NCBI GenBank assembly: GCA_019187105.1
Contig: JABAQM010000001.1
Span: forward strand, 2,758,734 to 2,822,733
Source: Fimbriimonadaceae bacterium
Lineage (GTDB): Bacteria > Armatimonadota > Fimbriimonadia > Fimbriimonadales > Fimbriimonadaceae
Length of the DNA stretch: 64,000 nucleotides
Direction: 5' to 3'
In this document: positions 8,297 through 15,858 of the stretch, in pieces
Layout: each line of letters begins with the position of its first letter
How positions within the stretch are numbered: the first letter of the stretch is position 1
The notes under the pieces: generated by a model
Told to the model about the DNA's origin: nothing
What the model saw: the letters and a program-made list of their open reading frames with translations, nothing else
Database searches by the model: none
Position numbers and translations under genes: made by a program

Positions 8297-8881
8297 TCAG
8301 GTTACAGGACCTTCGAAGAGCAATCCCGGCCAACGTCTATCAACGATCAACTCGATCATCCGGTCAATCGCTGGATTATGCGTCGCGTAGGTCGGAAGTT
8401 TGTCCGGCACTCTCCGCGAGATCGCCAGATCGGTTCTACTGTCCCACTGATAGCGCCACAAACGAGCCGTTCGAAATGGTTCTTGGTCCAGCCGTTCTCC
8501 GAGGTGGTATTTGAACCCACCAGAAAGCACGAGGATCCGTGGCGAACCCCAACGAAGCGGCACCACTGCCGCCCGCATGTGAGCGAGATTGTGGATTCCA
8601 GTCACGAGGACGTTTCGGCTCAGAACCAGTGCCTCTGCTGACCGCTCGATTTGATCGAGCGTGTCCATCGTGTGAGATGGTGGTCCGAGGGCACTTTCAA
8701 CATGAGCCAAGCATGAGTCGAGGAGCCGAGCATTGCCATATAGCCACAAGCCAGCGGGTTTGTAGAACCCTGGCTCTTGGTCAAATGGCGCCGTCCGCTT
8801 TGGTGGGATTGAAAAGGGCGAGTTTGGGGCCGATAGCCCAGGTGCGTCGGAACTTCCCGCTCCTACGGCGGTTCGAGACAT
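8297..8881 (-). CDS. DprA/LOG-like Rossmann-fold protein
   Basis: The 194-residue product has LVTGIHNLAHMRAAVVPLRW followed by GSPRILVLSGGF. This arrangement resembles DprA/SMF-type Rossmann domains, where a helix with the (A/S)xGID-AH pattern precedes a hydrophobic strand ending in GG. It is shorter than true DprA and lacks an obvious SAM or winged-helix domain. An AGGAG nine bases upstream supports the ATG. DprA-like domains are frequent in defence islands as nucleotide or DNA sensors, which fits the neighbourhood. The fold assignment is moderate; the role is unknown. Confidence 0.5.
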   Translation of the reverse strand: MSRTAVGAGSSDAPGLSAPNSPFSIPPKRTAPFDQEPGFYKPAGLWLYGNARLLDSCLAHVESALGPPSHTMDTLDQIERSAEALVLSRNVLVTGIHNLAHMRAAVVPLRWGSPRILVLSGGFKYHLGERLDQEPFRTARLWRYQWDSRTDLAISRRVPDKLPTYATHNPAIDRMIELIVDRRWPGLLFEGPVT

Positions 8882-8905
8882 GTCTAGTATCTCCTATGTC
8901 CGCGG

Positions 8906-8919
8906 CCCGCCTAGGCGGG
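8906..8919. repeat. Perfect 14-bp palindrome upstream of the DprA-like gene
   Basis: CCCGCCTAGGCGGG is a perfect palindrome 25 bases upstream of the minus-strand ATG at 8881. It could be an operator or the remnant of a hairpin from the lost restriction locus; nothing else marks its role. Confidence 0.35.
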
Positions 8920-9004
8920 TCGTGATCCAGGCGTAACAGCGGGACCCGAGTGGGGCAAACACCGCGCAACGGACGAAACCGTTCGCCCATATCACAAGTG
9001 CGGT

Positions 9005-9247
9005 ATGTCGCCCGACATCCCGAAGTCGCTCAACAGCCCCGGCAAGCGCGCGCTCTACAACAATCTGGGGCAGGACAGGGAGCTTGCTTTGGGCATCGAT
9101 GAAAGCGTCAAGCGGGTCCGGTCCGACGAGTGGCGCGGCAACGTGGCCAAGGAGCGGGCGATCAAGCGGGAGCTCTTTGCCATCCTGAACGACGACGATT
9201 CGGTCGAGCGCGTCTTTTCCATCGTTCGGCAGCAGATGGAGTATTGA
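9005..9247 (+). pseudogene. hsdR: C-terminal remnant of type I restriction subunit HsdR
   Basis: The 80-residue frame reads SPDIPKSLNSPGKRALYNNL, then LALGIDESVKRVRSDEWRGN and ends VFSIVRQQMEY. This is the conserved extreme C-terminus of one HsdR family that is normally followed directly by a YgjP-like metallopeptidase gene, as here. The remaining roughly 900 residues (nuclease and helicase domains) are absent upstream, where the next gene is the unrelated DprA-like protein on the other strand. It is a deletion remnant of a type I restriction locus. Confidence 0.72.
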
Positions 9248-9960
9248 TGGAGACGACGATCAAGCTTGGCGAGATCACTGCCGACGTGGTCACGAAGGAC
9301 ATCAAGAACGTTCACCTGAGCGTTTATCCGCCTAACGGCCATGTGCGCATCTCCGCTCCCATTCGCATCAGCCTTGACAATGTCCGAGCCTACGCAGCCA
9401 CGAAGGTAGAGTGGATCAAGGCCAGCAGATTAAGCTCCGTTCCCAGGAGCGGGTCATGCCACGGGATTATGTGAGTGGTGAGAGCCACTCTCTTTGGGGC
9501 AAGCGCTATCTCTTGAAAGTGATCGAAGCCGAAGCCCCGCCGAACGTTAGTCTTAGGGGCAGGCAACCGGAGCTTCGCGTTCGACCCGGCACGACGGCTG
9601 AGCGCCGAGGCGAGATCGTAGAGGAATGGTTGAGGTCACAACTGAAAGCCGCGATTCCATCCATGATCCAGAAGTGGCAGTCAAAGCTGGGGGTTGAAAT
9701 TCGGCAGTTCCACGTCCAGCGCATGAAGACCAAATGGGGCAGCTGTAGCCCGGACCGTCACGCGATCCGTCTAAACACCGAGCTGGCTAAGAAGCCAATC
9801 GAGTGCCTAGAATACATCATCTCACGAGATGGTTCACTTGTTAGAGCCAACCCATAACGGTCGGTTCGTCGCCTTGATGAGTGATCACATGCCGAAGTGG
9901 AAGTTCTATCGCGACGAACTAAACCGCTTACCCGTGCGCCACGAGGATTGGAAGTATTAG
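9247..9960 (+). pseudogene. YgjP-like (SprT/M48-type) metallopeptidase gene broken by two frameshifts
   Basis: Three frames join into one YgjP-family protein. Bases 9247 to about 9422 give METTIKLGEITADVVTKDI...YAATKVEWIK. About 9422-9822 gives QQIKLRSQERVMPRDYVSGE...RMKTKWGSC...ECLEYII. About 9825-9960 gives HEMVHLLEPTHNGRF...LPVRHEDWKY. The second break falls immediately before the zinc-binding HEMVHL motif, so no single product would keep both body and active site. The ATG overlaps the HsdR remnant's stop. Such peptidases commonly accompany type I restriction operons. Both indels could be sequencing errors, but decay fits the truncated hsdR next to it. Confidence 0.78.
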
Positions 9961-10550
9961 GCTCGTCCTTGCCTAAACTGCCGATTGATGCCTGTGACAC
10001 CCATCCGGTACTTGAGCATTTGTTGGCTCACTCCGTAGTCGAGCAATAGCTGTTCAGATGGAATCTGGCGGGCCTGGCAGTATGCGAGCGCAACTCGTGG
10101 CAGTAAAAGCGATGCTGCAAGCCAATCCGCCTCTGCCTCTTGCAGTTCGTCATAAGTCCGAAGCATAAACCCCGCTTCGGAAGCGACCATCGAGGCAGGT
10201 GCATGTTCCCGAATCACGTGGGCGAGCTCATGCATCAGATCGCTTGACTTCCGCGCGGCTGAGTGTCGCGGATTTAGCACAACGATCAAACTGCCCTCGG
10301 TATGGACCGTAACTGCGGACCACTCGTCGCCAGCTTGAGAAGTCAAGTGACTGGCCGCTTCCTGGGACAGACCTTCGACTGCCGCGAACTCCCAAACTTC
10401 TACCTGAAGCGCCTTTGCTAGCTCGAAGGGACAAAGTGGCTCGTGCGTTCGCTTGCCAAGCTTTCGGCGAAGTGATTCGGCAGTATTTTCACACCAGCTC
10501 TTAAATCCTCTTTCGAAGACCGGTTCCCGTACTGCCGCACGCGTTGCCAC
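9957..10550 (-). CDS. ImmA/IrrE-family metallopeptidase
   Basis: The 197-residue product has LMHELAHVIREHAP, the HExxH of the ImmA/IrrE (DUF955) family, with a downstream EADWLAASLLLPR segment that supplies the third zinc ligand. ImmA proteins cleave or inactivate a partner XRE repressor. The XRE gene lies directly upstream, five bases away, forming the standard pair. The apparent start is GTG. It could derepress the divergent CBASS promoter or another island gene in response to stress; that link is inferred from position only. Confidence 0.83.
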   Translation of the reverse strand: MATRAAVREPVFERGFKSWCENTAESLRRKLGKRTHEPLCPFELAKALQVEVWEFAAVEGLSQEAASHLTSQAGDEWSAVTVHTEGSLIVVLNPRHSAARKSSDLMHELAHVIREHAPASMVASEAGFMLRTYDELQEAEADWLAASLLLPRVALAYCQARQIPSEQLLLDYGVSQQMLKYRMGVTGINRQFRQGRA

Positions 10551-10555
10551 TGGGA

Positions 10556-10909
10556 TCAGTCCTCACCTTCCAAAGGTCTACGTGATGCGGTCTGGGCGTG
10601 GATTGCCAAGATTAGCTCGGCAAGGTGTTGGGCAGTCTGAGGACTCAGGTTCTTGTCCGCCCGAAACTGGACAATAGGCATTGATGGTGCGGCTCGACTC
10701 GTGCCCTCGGACGCAAAACCCAGAATTGTGTTCGGGTCGATTTCCAGCCACCGGCAAACGCGGTTGAACGTCTTGAGGTCAGGCAGCTTGCCAGATTCAA
10801 TACGGGCAAGCGTCATATGACTAATCCCGATCTCGGCGGCAGCAGCTCGAATGCCTTTCGAGCCCCGCTTCGCCTTCACCTTCAGGCTGAGGTCTTCCAT
10901 GAGCTCCAT
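10556..10909 (-). CDS. XRE-family repressor, partner of ImmA
   Basis: An HTH covers roughly residues 15-55 (GIRAAAAEIGISHMTLARIESGKLPDLKTFNRV), typical of XRE/Cro repressors. The frame can be extended to 10966, but that leaves three bases to the divergent CBASS gene. The ATG at 10909 (MELMEDLSLKV) gives a normal XRE N-terminus and leaves a shared promoter region. Together with ImmA it forms a repressor-protease switch located back to back with the CBASS operon. Confidence 0.8.
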   Translation of the reverse strand: MELMEDLSLKVKAKRGSKGIRAAAAEIGISHMTLARIESGKLPDLKTFNRVCRWLEIDPNTILGFASEGTSRAAPSMPIVQFRADKNLSPQTAQHLAELILAIHAQTASRRPLEGED

Positions 10910-10929
10910 TGTAGCACATGGTGTAACGC

Positions 10930-10960
10930 TTGACTGCCACTGTAAGACATGTTGTACAAT
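10930..10960 (+). promoter_or_regulatory. Putative promoter of the CBASS operon
   Basis: TTGACT (10930-10935) and TACAAT (10955-10960) are separated by 19 bases. The latter lies eight bases before the ATG at 10969, so the transcript would be nearly leaderless. The site overlaps the upstream region of the divergent XRE gene, so the repressor could control both directions. Confidence 0.5.
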
Positions 10961-10968
10961 GAACAACG

Positions 10969-11466
10969 ATGTCGGAATGGATTGAAATCATCAAGAGCAA
11001 CGGCCCGCAGATCCTTCAAGGGGCAATTCAGATTGGCCTGGGGGTCGGCGGTGGTGCCGCTGTCGTCAAATTGGCGCTCAAAAAACAGCGGCGCGTCCTC
11101 GCCAACTTACAGCGCCCGATCATGGTGATCGGAACCGAATCCTCGGATATGGAGGATCAAATCAAGCTCCTGAGCGAGGTAGGGCTGTTCTCCGTGACCA
11201 GCCACCGAGGGGACAAGGCAACCGATTTCGTCAAGGCTGAGCATCGGCTGATCGTGCTCGGATACTCCGACAACGAATGCTTCAATCGGGCCTTCGACTC
11301 TGCCAAGACACGAGGCATGCCCGTGCTCGTCTATGCGAAACCAGGTGCGATCCCACCCGATGGCATGGCAAGAATCAGCGGCTACTCGTACGCCTCGGTT
11401 TGCAACACCGACCTACGCCTGGTATCGGACGTGTTCGCCGTCATGAGCACATTCCCGGAGAAATAG
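10969..11466 (+). CDS. CBASS membrane effector candidate: TM helix plus Rossmann-like domain
   Basis: The 165-residue product has a glycine-rich membrane helix near residues 14-36 (ILQGAIQIGLGVGGGAAVVK). A cytoplasmic alpha/beta domain follows with strands IMVIGTE, RLIVLGYSDNE and MPVLVYAKPGAIP, reminiscent of TIR-like or receiver-like nucleotide-binding folds. It is the first gene of a three-gene set with a CD-NTase and an E2-like protein, one base before the CD-NTase start. Known: CBASS effectors bind a cyclic oligonucleotide and kill or arrest the cell. Inferred: membrane disruption or NAD-type attack triggered by the ligand. The exact effector class is not recognised. Confidence 0.68.
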   Translation: MSEWIEIIKSNGPQILQGAIQIGLGVGGGAAVVKLALKKQRRVLANLQRPIMVIGTESSDMEDQIKLLSEVGLFSVTSHRGDKATDFVKAEHRLIVLGYSDNECFNRAFDSAKTRGMPVLVYAKPGAIPPDGMARISGYSYASVCNTDLRLVSDVFAVMSTFPEK

Positions 11467-12471
11467 ATGACTGACCAAGAACGGAATAACCAAATCGCCA
11501 CTTTTAGCCGCGACTATCTCTCGCCAACCAAAGAGCAGCGTGCTAAGGTCTCAACCCGATACGAGGAACTCAAGGGATTTCTGAAGGGCTCCTGCTTCAT
11601 GTCGGGCTCGTATGCTCGCTTTACAGCGGTTCGTCCGCCGAAAGACCTCGACGTTATTTGGGTTTGCTTCGACGAGCGGATAACGCTAGAGCCACGCCCC
11701 ATCCTCGACGCCCTGACCGAAAAGCTGATTGAGGCTTACCGCCTCAATTCGAACGAGCGGGTCAAGTTCGAGGTTCAAGATCACTCGATTACGATCATCT
11801 TCTTGAATGACACTGATGACTTCTCGATCGACGTTGTGCCTGCTGCTGAAACAGGTCGAAAGAACGAGTTCGGCGATCCTATCTACTGTGTTCCGGAAAT
11901 CCAGAAGTTGAGCCACATCCAACGAAGGGCTTTTCACGGCACCGCGCAATGGATCTACTCCGATCCGAGGGGATACATCGTTGAGGCTCAGAAGCTGGAA
12001 GACCAGACAGATGGGAGGTTCCGTCGGAGCGCAAAGGTGGTGAAAGCCTGGCGCCAGAAGCACAAGAAAGAGCTTGGCGATGACTTCAAGTTGAAGTCAT
12101 TTCACGTCGAGCAGTTGGTCGTCCGACACCTGCAACTGCGACCAGGAGACACGATTCTTCAAGTTCTTCGCGCAATATTCGGCAGCCTCAACCGCGCAAT
12201 CGAGGCCCCCGCTATTCCCGATCGAGCGAACTCGGATGCCTTCATCGATCAATACGTGGCCGACCTTACATACGCCGAGAAGGCTAAGATTCTGAGCCTC
12301 CAGCAAGGAGCATTTCGGATCGTAGCGCAACTTGAGGCAGCTACGAGCGACGAAGAGATCGACACGCTGATGACCGAGCTGACTCAGGTCGCTGGCAAGG
12401 AGTCCCCTGCTTTCGTGGCCCCTGCAGTCGTTATCGCCCGACCCGCGCAACCATACGGCAAATTGGATTGA
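11467..12471 (+). CDS. CD-NTase (CBASS cyclic oligonucleotide synthase)
   Basis: The 334-residue protein has the nucleotidyltransferase signature GSYARFTAVRPPKDLDVIWV (G47-S48, D60 and D62) and the third acidic residue D122 in FSIDVVPA, as in the cGAS/DncV-like family. These enzymes make cyclic di- or trinucleotides when phage infection is sensed. The gene follows the effector without a gap and its TGA overlaps the ATG of the E2-like gene (TGATG). Product specificity cannot be read from the sequence. Confidence 0.88.
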   Translation: MTDQERNNQIATFSRDYLSPTKEQRAKVSTRYEELKGFLKGSCFMSGSYARFTAVRPPKDLDVIWVCFDERITLEPRPILDALTEKLIEAYRLNSNERVKFEVQDHSITIIFLNDTDDFSIDVVPAAETGRKNEFGDPIYCVPEIQKLSHIQRRAFHGTAQWIYSDPRGYIVEAQKLEDQTDGRFRRSAKVVKAWRQKHKKELGDDFKLKSFHVEQLVVRHLQLRPGDTILQVLRAIFGSLNRAIEAPAIPDRANSDAFIDQYVADLTYAEKAKILSLQQGAFRIVAQLEAATSDEEIDTLMTELTQVAGKESPAFVAPAVVIARPAQPYGKLD

Positions 12472-13211
12472 TGGCGTGGACCCCAGCAGACCTGGGGAAC
12501 GCTATCCGCAATTTTCCGACCCTAGCCGTCGCCGGAAGCGGAAGCGTTTCCGGCAATTTATCCGTTGTTGGTGCCATGCTGGGCGGCCAACTCATTCTTA
12601 ACCCAACGGAGGAGCATCTCGCGCACGCAGAGGCCCAGGCCACCTTCATTGCTGATAGTTACACGATTGAGTTTGGCTTTTCGCGGCCCAATCCATTCTT
12701 GAAGGTACTAGGAAGCCGCGTGCAGGAAACGGCTAATCGTTATGGCAAGCGTTTGATTGACCTCCACGTGTACTCCGACCAAACCACGTGCTACGGAGCA
12801 CCGCAGGAGCTCATGGCGGAACCGCCAACGGCTATGACTCCAGTCGAGTTCATTTACCGCTATGTTCAACCCTTCTTATATGCACAAGCTTTCTTCGAAC
12901 GGCATGGGTTCTGGCCATGGGGCGACTTGGCGCATGGCCATGCCGGCTTGATCGAATGGCTTGGCAAGACTCCTCATCCAACGAATGCTGACATTTTGAG
13001 AACCATTCTGTTCATTGATGCATCGGGTGAAGAAGCGAGGAAGCACTTGCGCAGACGAGCTCGCTGGCACCTCAAATGTCCATGCGGAAGCGGCAAGCAG
13101 ATCCGATATTGCCATCCGGGGTATAAGCGAGGCGTAGATACGATCCGTACGTGGGTTGCGCAAGGATACAGCGCCAGACATCGAAATCTCATTCTGCCTC
13201 TTGGTTCCTAA
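12471..13211 (+). CDS. E2-like CBASS ancillary protein with C-terminal SEC-C zinc motif
   Basis: The 246-residue product has LIDLHVYSDQTTCYGAP, an E2-like segment with a candidate catalytic Cys near residue 107 after the typical HxY. It ends in an SEC-C motif (CPCGSGKQIRYCH, about residues 203-215). In short type II CBASS loci a lone E2-like protein conjugates or activates the CD-NTase without E1 and JAB partners. No E1 or JAB gene is present here. The start overlaps the CD-NTase stop. The added zinc motif on an E2-like protein is uncommon in my knowledge and may help recruit the target. Confidence 0.62.
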   Translation: MAWTPADLGNAIRNFPTLAVAGSGSVSGNLSVVGAMLGGQLILNPTEEHLAHAEAQATFIADSYTIEFGFSRPNPFLKVLGSRVQETANRYGKRLIDLHVYSDQTTCYGAPQELMAEPPTAMTPVEFIYRYVQPFLYAQAFFERHGFWPWGDLAHGHAGLIEWLGKTPHPTNADILRTILFIDASGEEARKHLRRRARWHLKCPCGSGKQIRYCHPGYKRGVDTIRTWVAQGYSARHRNLILPLGS

Positions 13212-13302
13212 ACAGGTTGCCTCTAGATGAACCACTATGATCCGATTCTGGAACCTAAATCGGTCCTATTGAGCCGCCAAAAAGTGCAATCGCACTGCAA
13301 AG

Positions 13303-14439
13303 TCAAGTGCTTGTAGAAACGTATGAAGCTTGAAGTTGCTCGGCGGCATCCCGCATTGCATCATCCAGAACATGCCCGTAGAGATTCGAGGTTAACGCGA
13401 TCTGTGAGTGGCCGAGATAGCGACTGACTTGATGTAGATTCAAGCCAGCCATCAGCATAAAAGTAGCCGCTGAGTGCCGAAGTGTGTGCATCCCAGTTCG
13501 TGGAAGGCCGGCCGTGGCCAATGCGTCATGCAAGTGATCATTGACATACTTCGGATCAAAAGGGCATCCCCGGGGGTTGAGAAAGACGAGGTCAAGCGTG
13601 TTCGCGTGATCTGTCCCAGATTGTCGTTCTTGTTCACTCTGGACGGCAGCGAGGGAATGGCCGACGAGCGGAATCGTACGAGCGCTCTTTTCTGTCTTGA
13701 GGGGCTTGAGAACCAGATCCTTGTTCACCCGCTGGAGTTGAGTCTTGACCAGAACAGCCCTGCGTTCTAGGTTTACCGCACTCCATGTCACCCCCGACGC
13801 TTCGCCGATTCTCATCCCTGTCGCCAATGTGAACCGCACCAAGTTCTCGATCGGAGATCCGCGTAAGGCATCGAGTAGCCTCTGTACTTGCTCGGCCGTG
13901 AAATGGATTCGCTCAGCCCGTTGGATCTTCGGCGCGAAGGTCTTGGAAACGGGATTGTCGTGCACCAGGCCGTACTTCACTGCGACACCGTATGCGGCCC
14001 GGAGCGTCCTCCTCACAGCTTGAATCGTGTTGAAGGTTGCGCCGTTGGCTTCGATAAGCGTGAAGAGGCGCGAGACGTCCGACGGAGTTACCTTCGGCAG
14101 ATCTAACCTGCCCAGATGTGGCTTGACGTACTTGTTTGCCATGAGCTGGTAGAAATCGTACGTCTTCGACTCCCGGTGCGGCCTGATGTGGTCCTGGAGC
14201 CAGACGTCCAGCCAACTGGCGACGCTGTAGCCGTTCTTTCCAGGGAGGCCCTTACCCTGGACTAGCAGCGAGGTCAGTTCGTTCAGGGTTCGGACGGCGT
14301 CAGTCCGAGTCTTACAGCGAACCTGCTTGTACTTGGGCTTACCAGCACTAGTGAACCCATCCTGGACCTGCGCAACGTAGCCTTCGCCTCGCCTAAAGAT
14401 GCTTCCCGATCCCTTTTCGCGTCTTTCTCTTCGAGCCAT
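13303..14439 (-). CDS. int: Tyrosine-type site-specific integrase
   Basis: The 378-residue integrase has an N-terminal arm-binding region (GSIFRRGEGYVAQVQDG), a core-binding domain (about 72-165) and a catalytic domain with R210 (TGMRIGEA), H318-xx-R321 (HTLRH), H344 (LGHS) and nucleophile Y354. It lies about 150 bases from the tRNA-Asn 3' fragment, as expected for an element integrated into that tRNA gene. It is probably responsible for integration and excision of the whole island to the left. Confidence 0.95.
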   Translation of the reverse strand: MARRERREKGSGSIFRRGEGYVAQVQDGFTSAGKPKYKQVRCKTRTDAVRTLNELTSLLVQGKGLPGKNGYSVASWLDVWLQDHIRPHRESKTYDFYQLMANKYVKPHLGRLDLPKVTPSDVSRLFTLIEANGATFNTIQAVRRTLRAAYGVAVKYGLVHDNPVSKTFAPKIQRAERIHFTAEQVQRLLDALRGSPIENLVRFTLATGMRIGEASGVTWSAVNLERRAVLVKTQLQRVNKDLVLKPLKTEKSARTIPLVGHSLAAVQSEQERQSGTDHANTLDLVFLNPRGCPFDPKYVNDHLHDALATAGLPRTGMHTLRHSAATFMLMAGLNLHQVSRYLGHSQIALTSNLYGHVLDDAMRDAAEQLQASYVSTST

Positions 14440-14596
14440 AATGCAGTTTATTTTACCCCGTAGGGAACCTGATGACCGCAGTTTATTCGCAGTTTACTGA
14501 GCAAAGAATGGTGGATAAACCTGGTTCAAAATGGATTCAGCAAACTTTTCATTGAACTTGAAAGGACGAAAACGGACCATCCTGGACGAACTCCGA

Positions 14597-14646
14597 CCTG
14601 ACTGTTAATCAGCGGGTCGTAGGTTCGAGTCCTACTGCGGCAGCCA
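14597..14646 (+). repeat. 3' fragment of tRNA-Asn(GTT): attachment-site scar at the island boundary
   Basis: The sequence contains the anticodon loop CTGTTAA, the variable region, the T arm (GTAGGTTCGAGTCCTAC), the 3' acceptor strand and CCA of a tRNA-Asn. The 5' acceptor strand that should pair with TGCGGCA is missing about 73 bases upstream, and the match ends near 14597, so this is not an intact tRNA. Integration of an element into a tRNA gene leaves such a duplicated 3' piece at one end. The intact gene is expected beyond the left edge of the window. Confidence 0.82.
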
Positions 14647-14770
14647 CGAATTAGGTTCAAAAAACCTCCCGGTTGAGCCGGATCAATATTTTTTGCTGGT
14701 GGAAGCCCTACTTGATGCGCCGCCAAGCCGAGAGAACGAGCGGAATCCCGTGCCTTCCGGCTTGCGCCAA

Positions 14771-14800
14771 TTGACCCGCGGACCAGTTTCTGCGTTAAAC
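14771..14800 (+). promoter_or_regulatory. Putative promoter of the metal-efflux operon
   Basis: TTGACC (14771-14776) and TTAAAC (14795-14800) are 18 bases apart. The -10-like box ends seven bases before the GTG start at 14808, implying a leaderless transcript. There is no ribosome-binding site before that GTG, which fits. Confidence 0.45.
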
Positions 14801-14807
14801 TACTTGC

Positions 14808-15245
14808 GTGCGCCGGATTAGGCTAGGGGCCTTGGCGGTTCGAATCGCGCTCTCGGGCGTGGTCCTACTCGGGATGTCGAGCAGCATTCTTGGCGTACTG
14901 CTGTGTTCCTCGGGCTTGTGCGGCAATTCCTGCGGCATGCACCAGGAATCGGCTTCCGCCAAAAAGGAAACCCCGTCATGTTGCCCCGAAAAGGCGAAGG
15001 ATACGAGCGAGGCAAAGGGTTCCGGATGTACCTGCACCCTTCAGGCCACTCCGGATGCAAAGCTTTCTCCCGTCGCGACGGTTTTCCTTCCTCTGGTCTC
15101 TTTGGTCGCCCTTCCAGTCGAGGAAGCGTTCCTTGAGCTAGTGACTCCGCCCGAAAGTCGGCAGGGCATTCTATTCCACAGCGACACGTCTCCACCGAAT
15201 CGAGATCGGCACCCCGATCTCGGACGCGCACCACCCTTGGCTTAG
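14808..15245 (+). CDS. Cys-rich secreted or membrane-tethered protein of the metal operon
   Basis: A hydrophobic N-terminus (VRIALSGVVLLGMSSSILGVLL) is followed by a Cys-rich stretch (CSSGLCGNSC, CC, CTC) and a second hydrophobic region near residue 90 (FLPLVSLVALPVEEAF). The pattern resembles small periplasmic proteins found with copper-efflux genes, though I recognise no named family. The start is GTG. It precedes the Spy/ZraP-like gene by about 95 bases and probably starts the operon. Metal binding by the Cys cluster is inferred. Confidence 0.5.
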   Translation: MRRIRLGALAVRIALSGVVLLGMSSSILGVLLCSSGLCGNSCGMHQESASAKKETPSCCPEKAKDTSEAKGSGCTCTLQATPDAKLSPVATVFLPLVSLVALPVEEAFLELVTPPESRQGILFHSDTSPPNRDRHPDLGRAPPLA

Positions 15246-15339
15246 GCGGCTTGTGCCGCCCCTAATGCTGGGGTCTTCTGCTATCAGCCGATAGGCTCCC
15301 CCCAGCCCTCGCCAACCATTCGCGTGTGGAGGAATGATC

Positions 15340-15858
15340 GTGAACCAGATTCTAAACAAGCTCGTCCGCCCTATCGGCCCCGGCACTATGGCCATGCTGA
15401 TCGGGCTGCTCGGACTCGGGATTTATAGTTTTGTCACCAGACCGGAACCTCTGAGTAGCCGCTATTACGAGGCCGATTCGAAGGGTCAGCTGCGGGAGAC
15501 GGCAAAGCCTAACGTTGGCAGCGTGCATCCAGCTGGGCTGTGGAAGCCGGAACCTGACGATCTCCTTGATCAAGGTCCCGCGCTTAGGCTTGGCCAAGGA
15601 CAATTACACGCAATCGAGCGGACCTCGGATGAGTGGAAACTGGAAAAGGGAAGGCTCGAAGCTCGATTAGCCGAAGCCAGCACAGCTGTAATCAAGAGTA
15701 TTGAGAAAGGGTTCTCGGTCGTGCGGCGGCGTGAAGCGATCGAGGAGTACACGGTTCTTTCTCGACGGTATGACCAGCAAAGGCAGGCTCACTGGGAGCA
15801 GGCGATTTCGATACTCGACGAAACCCAGCGCCGAAAGTTGAAGGAGGTTTTGCCATGA
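15340..15858 (+). CDS. Periplasmic heavy-metal-sensor-like (ZraP/CpxP/Spy type) protein
   Basis: About 172 residues: an N-terminal membrane anchor (TMAMLIGLLGLGIYSF), a linker, then a long helical domain with LGQGQLHAIE and, near the end, LDETQRRKLKEVLP, matching the LTxxQ-type repeats of Spy/CpxP/ZraP chaperones. GGAGG stands seven bases before the GTG at 15340; an ATG lies two codons upstream. The stop overlaps the TolC-family gene (ATGA). Known: such proteins chaperone or sense in the periplasm under metal stress. It likely serves the efflux system behind it. Confidence 0.6.
   Translation: MNQILNKLVRPIGPGTMAMLIGLLGLGIYSFVTRPEPLSSRYYEADSKGQLRETAKPNVGSVHPAGLWKPEPDDLLDQGPALRLGQGQLHAIERTSDEWKLEKGRLEARLAEASTAVIKSIEKGFSVVRRREAIEEYTVLSRRYDQQRQAHWEQAISILDETQRRKLKEVLP

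Noticed and set aside
14597-14646. Functional tRNA-Asn gene
   Set aside because: The 5' acceptor strand and D arm are missing; only the 3' part from the anticodon stem onward is present.
14526-14726. Minus-strand reading frame containing SRTRTYDPLINSQ
   Set aside because: This peptide is the antisense translation of the tRNA-Asn 3' fragment, a well-known false gene.
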